Assembly (NCBI GenBank): GCA_001603615.1
Contig: LUZL01000041.1
Location: 1-8,738, forward strand
Reading direction: 5' to 3'
Length of the DNA: 8,738 nt
Source of the DNA: Bacteroidales bacterium Bact_20
GTDB taxonomy: Bacteria; Bacteroidota; Bacteroidia; Bacteroidales; DTU049
The notes under the pieces were generated by a model that was not told the origin of the DNA, did no database searches, and worked only from the letters and a program-made list of their open reading frames with translations. A program made the position numbers and the translations under genes. Below are positions 6,507 through 8,738 of this stretch, piece after piece; position 1 is the first letter of the stretch, and each line of letters begins with the position of its first letter.

Positions 6507-7538
6507 TTAATGATAGCTTATGTTTGCCTTACTTCTAATTAAATATCTAAGAGAAAATTCAAATCCACCATTGCTATTAGTGGCTGCTGAAAGATCAGAA
6601 ACATTTATATCATAGCTAAAACCAAAACCTATATCTCCTACTTCAAGCATCAATTGAGCTATAGCAGCATCTCCAGTTCTATAATATCCTCCTACTGTCA
6701 AATAGATAGCACGAGCAAATCCAGTATAATGTGATTCCTCCCTTAGAGTATATCTTAATAATATTCCAGGTAATATCTCATTCTGTTTCCCTTGTACCAT
6801 ATATAAAAATCTAGGCATAATAGATAAATTTGTATTTTCTATACCAATTTGTCCTTGAGCATGTAAAGCGATTCTCATTTTTAGTTGCTCTTCTGAACCA
6901 GAATAAAATTTATATTTTGGCTGATTCAAATGAAATAAACCAAAACCTACATTTACTCTATAACCATCATTAGAAGACATAGTTCTAGAACCTTTTATCA
7001 TATTCCATTGTAAACCTAGTCCAAAATCTGGAACACCAAAAGAAGTTTTCTCAAAATACTCACCACTAGGTAGGGTAGGATTAAAACCAGGATAATTTTC
7101 ATCGTATTGACTACCCCATTGCAATTCACTTTCATTGAAAGCTTTCTGTACATATCCACCATAAATGCCAGCACCAATGTAATTACCCTCTCCTACTCTA
7201 ACATGATATGCAATATTTAGAGTATAATTCTGAGTAGATAATTTCATAGGACCAGCTACATCATTGTAAAATAATAAACCTAGTCCCAAAAAACCAGATT
7301 TTTTTGCTGGATTATAAGAAGAATATTCATAAGATAGGTCAAAAGTATTAAAACCTTTTTGGATATTATGCCATTGGCTTTTATAATTACCAGCTATCTT
7401 GTGATTACCGTCAAAATATCCTGTAAATGACGGATTAATTACTAAAGGTGCTTCATAAATTTGCGAGAAATGCACGTCCTGTGCTCGCAATAAAACACCT
7501 AAACTGATTAAAAAAATTACAAATAAAAATTTTTTCAT
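6507..7538 (-). CDS. PorP/SprF family type IX secretion system outer-membrane protein
   Basis: This family consists of outer-membrane beta-barrel proteins that work with the type IX secretion system; SprF is needed for secretion of the adhesin SprB in Flavobacterium. The 343 residues begin with a clear signal peptide (MKKFLFVIFLISLGVLLRAQ, cleavage probably after residue 18 or 20). The family hallmark follows directly: DVHFSQIYEAPLVINPSFTG (21-40). YKSQW (52-56), YYRTGDA (285-291), and FSYDINVSDL (307-316) with GGFEFSLRYLI (324-334) are the other recognisable blocks. Alternating hydrophobic strands through the body fit a barrel. It lies 20 bases downstream of the CHU_C-domain gene in the same direction, the usual pairing of an SprF paralogue with its secreted client. 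There is no Shine-Dalgarno site. Genomes often carry many paralogues, so I give no gene symbol. Confidence 0.93.
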   Translation of the reverse strand: MKKFLFVIFLISLGVLLRAQDVHFSQIYEAPLVINPSFTGYFDGNHKIAGNYKSQWHNIQKGFNTFDLSYEYSSYNPAKKSGFLGLGLLFYNDVAGPMKLSTQNYTLNIAYHVRVGEGNYIGAGIYGGYVQKAFNESELQWGSQYDENYPGFNPTLPSGEYFEKTSFGVPDFGLGLQWNMIKGSRTMSSNDGYRVNVGFGLFHLNQPKYKFYSGSEEQLKMRIALHAQGQIGIENTNLSIMPRFLYMVQGKQNEILPGILLRYTLREESHYTGFARAIYLTVGGYYRTGDAAIAQLMLEVGDIGFGFSYDINVSDLSAATNSNGGFEFSLRYLIRSKANISYH

Positions 7539-7558
7539 AGCTATATATTTTTTAAAAT

Positions 7559-8738
7559 TTACCTAATTAATAAAATATGACCACTTATAGTTTCTTGTTG
7601 TCCATTATAATAGTTAACTCTTAACATATAAGTATAATCTCCAGCTAATGCAGGTTCCCCTTTATAAGTCCCATCCCAGCCTTGTTTTAGATCAGTAGTA
7701 TGGAAAACTAAATTACCCCATCTATCAAATATAGAGAAATCTATACTAACAATACCTTTTCCATATACTTTAATCATTTCATTTTCACTATTACCTATAT
7801 TATCTGGAGCAAAAACATTAGGTATATATACATGATAATCTAAACACTCCTCTATGCCTGAAGCTATTATGACAGAATCTTTATCTCTGCAATTATTTAT
7901 ATCTGTTACAGTAACATAATATACTCCTGGAGCCAAATCATTTATAATATTTGAGGTATGATATGTATTCCACAAATACGTATATGGTGGACTCCCTCCT
8001 GATACCTCTACCCAAGCTTTTCCATCATTACCGTTGAAGCATGTTTCGTCTGTAGAATATACATTAGCATTAGGAGAGGGATATACTACAATGTCTATAG
8101 TTGCGGTATCTCCGCATAATCCACTAATCATATATGTAATCGTATGTTCTCCAGCTCCCGCAGTGTTTGGACTAAATAAACCCAAATAAGGATCAATTAT
8201 TCCAGGACCTAACCATATACCACCAAAGGTTGCTGCTGTAAGTACTATTGTAGACTGATTTTCACACAGATTATTTACAGGATTTATAGTCGCATTAGCA
8301 GGACTGTTTACATTAACAACTACTGTAATGCTTGATGAACAGTTACCATTTGAACCAGTAACTGTATATGTTGTAGTAACTGCTGGTGTTACTGTAATAC
8401 TTGATCCAGTTGCTCCAGTACTCCAATTATATGCACTAGCTCCACTAACACTAAGTATTGAACTCCCTCCATTACAAATTTCACTTGGAGTTGCATTTAC
8501 AACTAAAATAGGTATTGAATTCACTGTGATTGTAATGAAACTTGTTCCACTGCAACTGCCACTTGTCCCTGTTACCGTATATGTCGTCGTCGCTGTAGGA
8601 TATACTGTAATGTTATTTCCTGAATAACTGTTTGTGCCATCTGTCCATATATACGTCGTGGCTCCACTTGCTGACAATGTGGTGCTGCTTCCTGTACATA
8701 TGTTCATTGAACTTGCACTCGCTACTATCGTTGGTGTA
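7559..8738 (-). CDS. Secreted Ig-like/SprB-repeat protein with type B (CHU_C) T9SS sorting domain, 5' end outside window
   Basis: The frame stays open from the window edge at 8738, so the Met encoded at 8705-8707 is internal and the signal peptide is not visible. Numbering from that Met, two Ig/PKD-like modules (to about 65, and 66-135) share the end motif TTTYTVTG. A diverged module spans about 137-210. An SprB-type repeat (about 213-284) has GGSPPYTYLW and LAPGVYYVTVTDINNC. A gliding-motility-associated C-terminal domain (292-382) has YIPNVFAPDN, IFDRWGNLVF, GWDGTYKG and GDYTYMLRV, ending LLIR. Each of the four repeat modules has one cysteine pair 45-50 residues apart (4/52, 78/123, 148/198, 223/273), which would suit disulfides outside the cell. 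The likely role is a large cell-surface or released adhesin exported by the type IX system with the neighbouring PorP/SprF protein. Ligand and full length are unknown. Confidence 0.93.
   Translation of the reverse strand, partial: TPTIVASASSMNICTGSSTTLSASGATTYIWTDGTNSYSGNNITVYPTATTTYTVTGTSGSCSGTSFITITVNSIPILVVNATPSEICNGGSSILSVSGASAYNWSTGATGSSITVTPAVTTTYTVTGSNGNCSSSITVVVNVNSPANATINPVNNLCENQSTIVLTAATFGGIWLGPGIIDPYLGLFSPNTAGAGEHTITYMISGLCGDTATIDIVVYPSPNANVYSTDETCFNGNDGKAWVEVSGGSPPYTYLWNTYHTSNIINDLAPGVYYVTVTDINNCRDKDSVIIASGIEECLDYHVYIPNVFAPDNIGNSENEMIKVYGKGIVSIDFSIFDRWGNLVFHTTDLKQGWDGTYKGEPALAGDYTYMLRVNYYNGQQETISGHILLIR
8303..8738 (-). repeat. Tandem Ig-like protein repeats (two modules of about 70 residues)
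   Basis: The segments at about 8513-8738 and 8303-8512 encode two homologous modules. Each has an early cysteine followed by SSTTLSASGA or SSILSVSGA, then a YxW motif, then IT(V)xPxxTTTYTVTG, and a closing cysteine. Similarity is clear in protein but only partial in DNA, so these are aged duplications. More copies probably lie beyond the window edge. Confidence 0.75.

Noticed and set aside
8328..8627. Plus-strand open frame of 99 codons with repeated Val/Leu/Pro segments
   Set aside because: The repetition mirrors the Ig-like repeats coded on the minus strand; the plus-strand peptide has no independent support.
8303..8738. Possible CRISPR or other DNA repeat array
   Set aside because: The repetition follows protein modules of about 70 residues with degenerate DNA, not short identical repeats with unique spacers.

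Overview
The window looks like a chromosomal piece of an AT-rich Bacteroidota. Three things point there: a PorP/SprF outer-membrane protein next to an exported protein with a gliding-motility-type (type B) C-terminal sorting domain, both parts of the type IX secretion system; a lack of Shine-Dalgarno sequences before the genes; and TAnnTTTG promoter matches in the intergenic regions. Genus cannot be told from what is here.

Layout. Positions 1-638 (minus) hold the N-terminal two thirds of ftsY, the signal-recognition-particle receptor, cut by the window edge. A 167-base divergent spacer follows. From 806 to 6416 (plus) five genes run in one direction: a divergent lysine-2,3-aminomutase-like radical SAM enzyme, the two subunits of a PcaIJ-type 3-oxoacid CoA-transferase, a class III PLP aminotransferase and a PcaF-type thiolase. 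They form two tight blocks (aminomutase-pcaI-pcaJ and aminotransferase-pcaF) separated by 130 bases that carry a second promoter match. A perfect hairpin flanked by A and T runs at 6434-6474 sits between this cluster and the convergent minus-strand pair. That pair is an Ig-like/SprB-repeat protein with a CHU_C domain (5' end outside the window) and, 20 bases downstream, a PorP/SprF protein.

How the genes may work together. The five plus-strand genes can be read as a complete route from an alpha-amino acid to central metabolites: 2,3-amino shift, beta-transamination to a 3-oxoacid, CoA transfer, and thiolysis. The CoA-transferase and thiolase resemble the 3-oxoadipate enzymes, and the aminomutase has replaced both acidic residues that hold the lysine side-chain amine, one of them by arginine. 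The best-fitting substrate is therefore an acidic amino acid, either 2-aminoadipate (giving succinyl-CoA and acetyl-CoA) or glutamate. No steps of the beta-ketoadipate aromatic pathway (such as PcaGH, PcaB, PcaC, PcaD) are next to these genes. This proposed route is the most interesting content of the window. It is an inference from family membership and aligned residues, not demonstrated chemistry.
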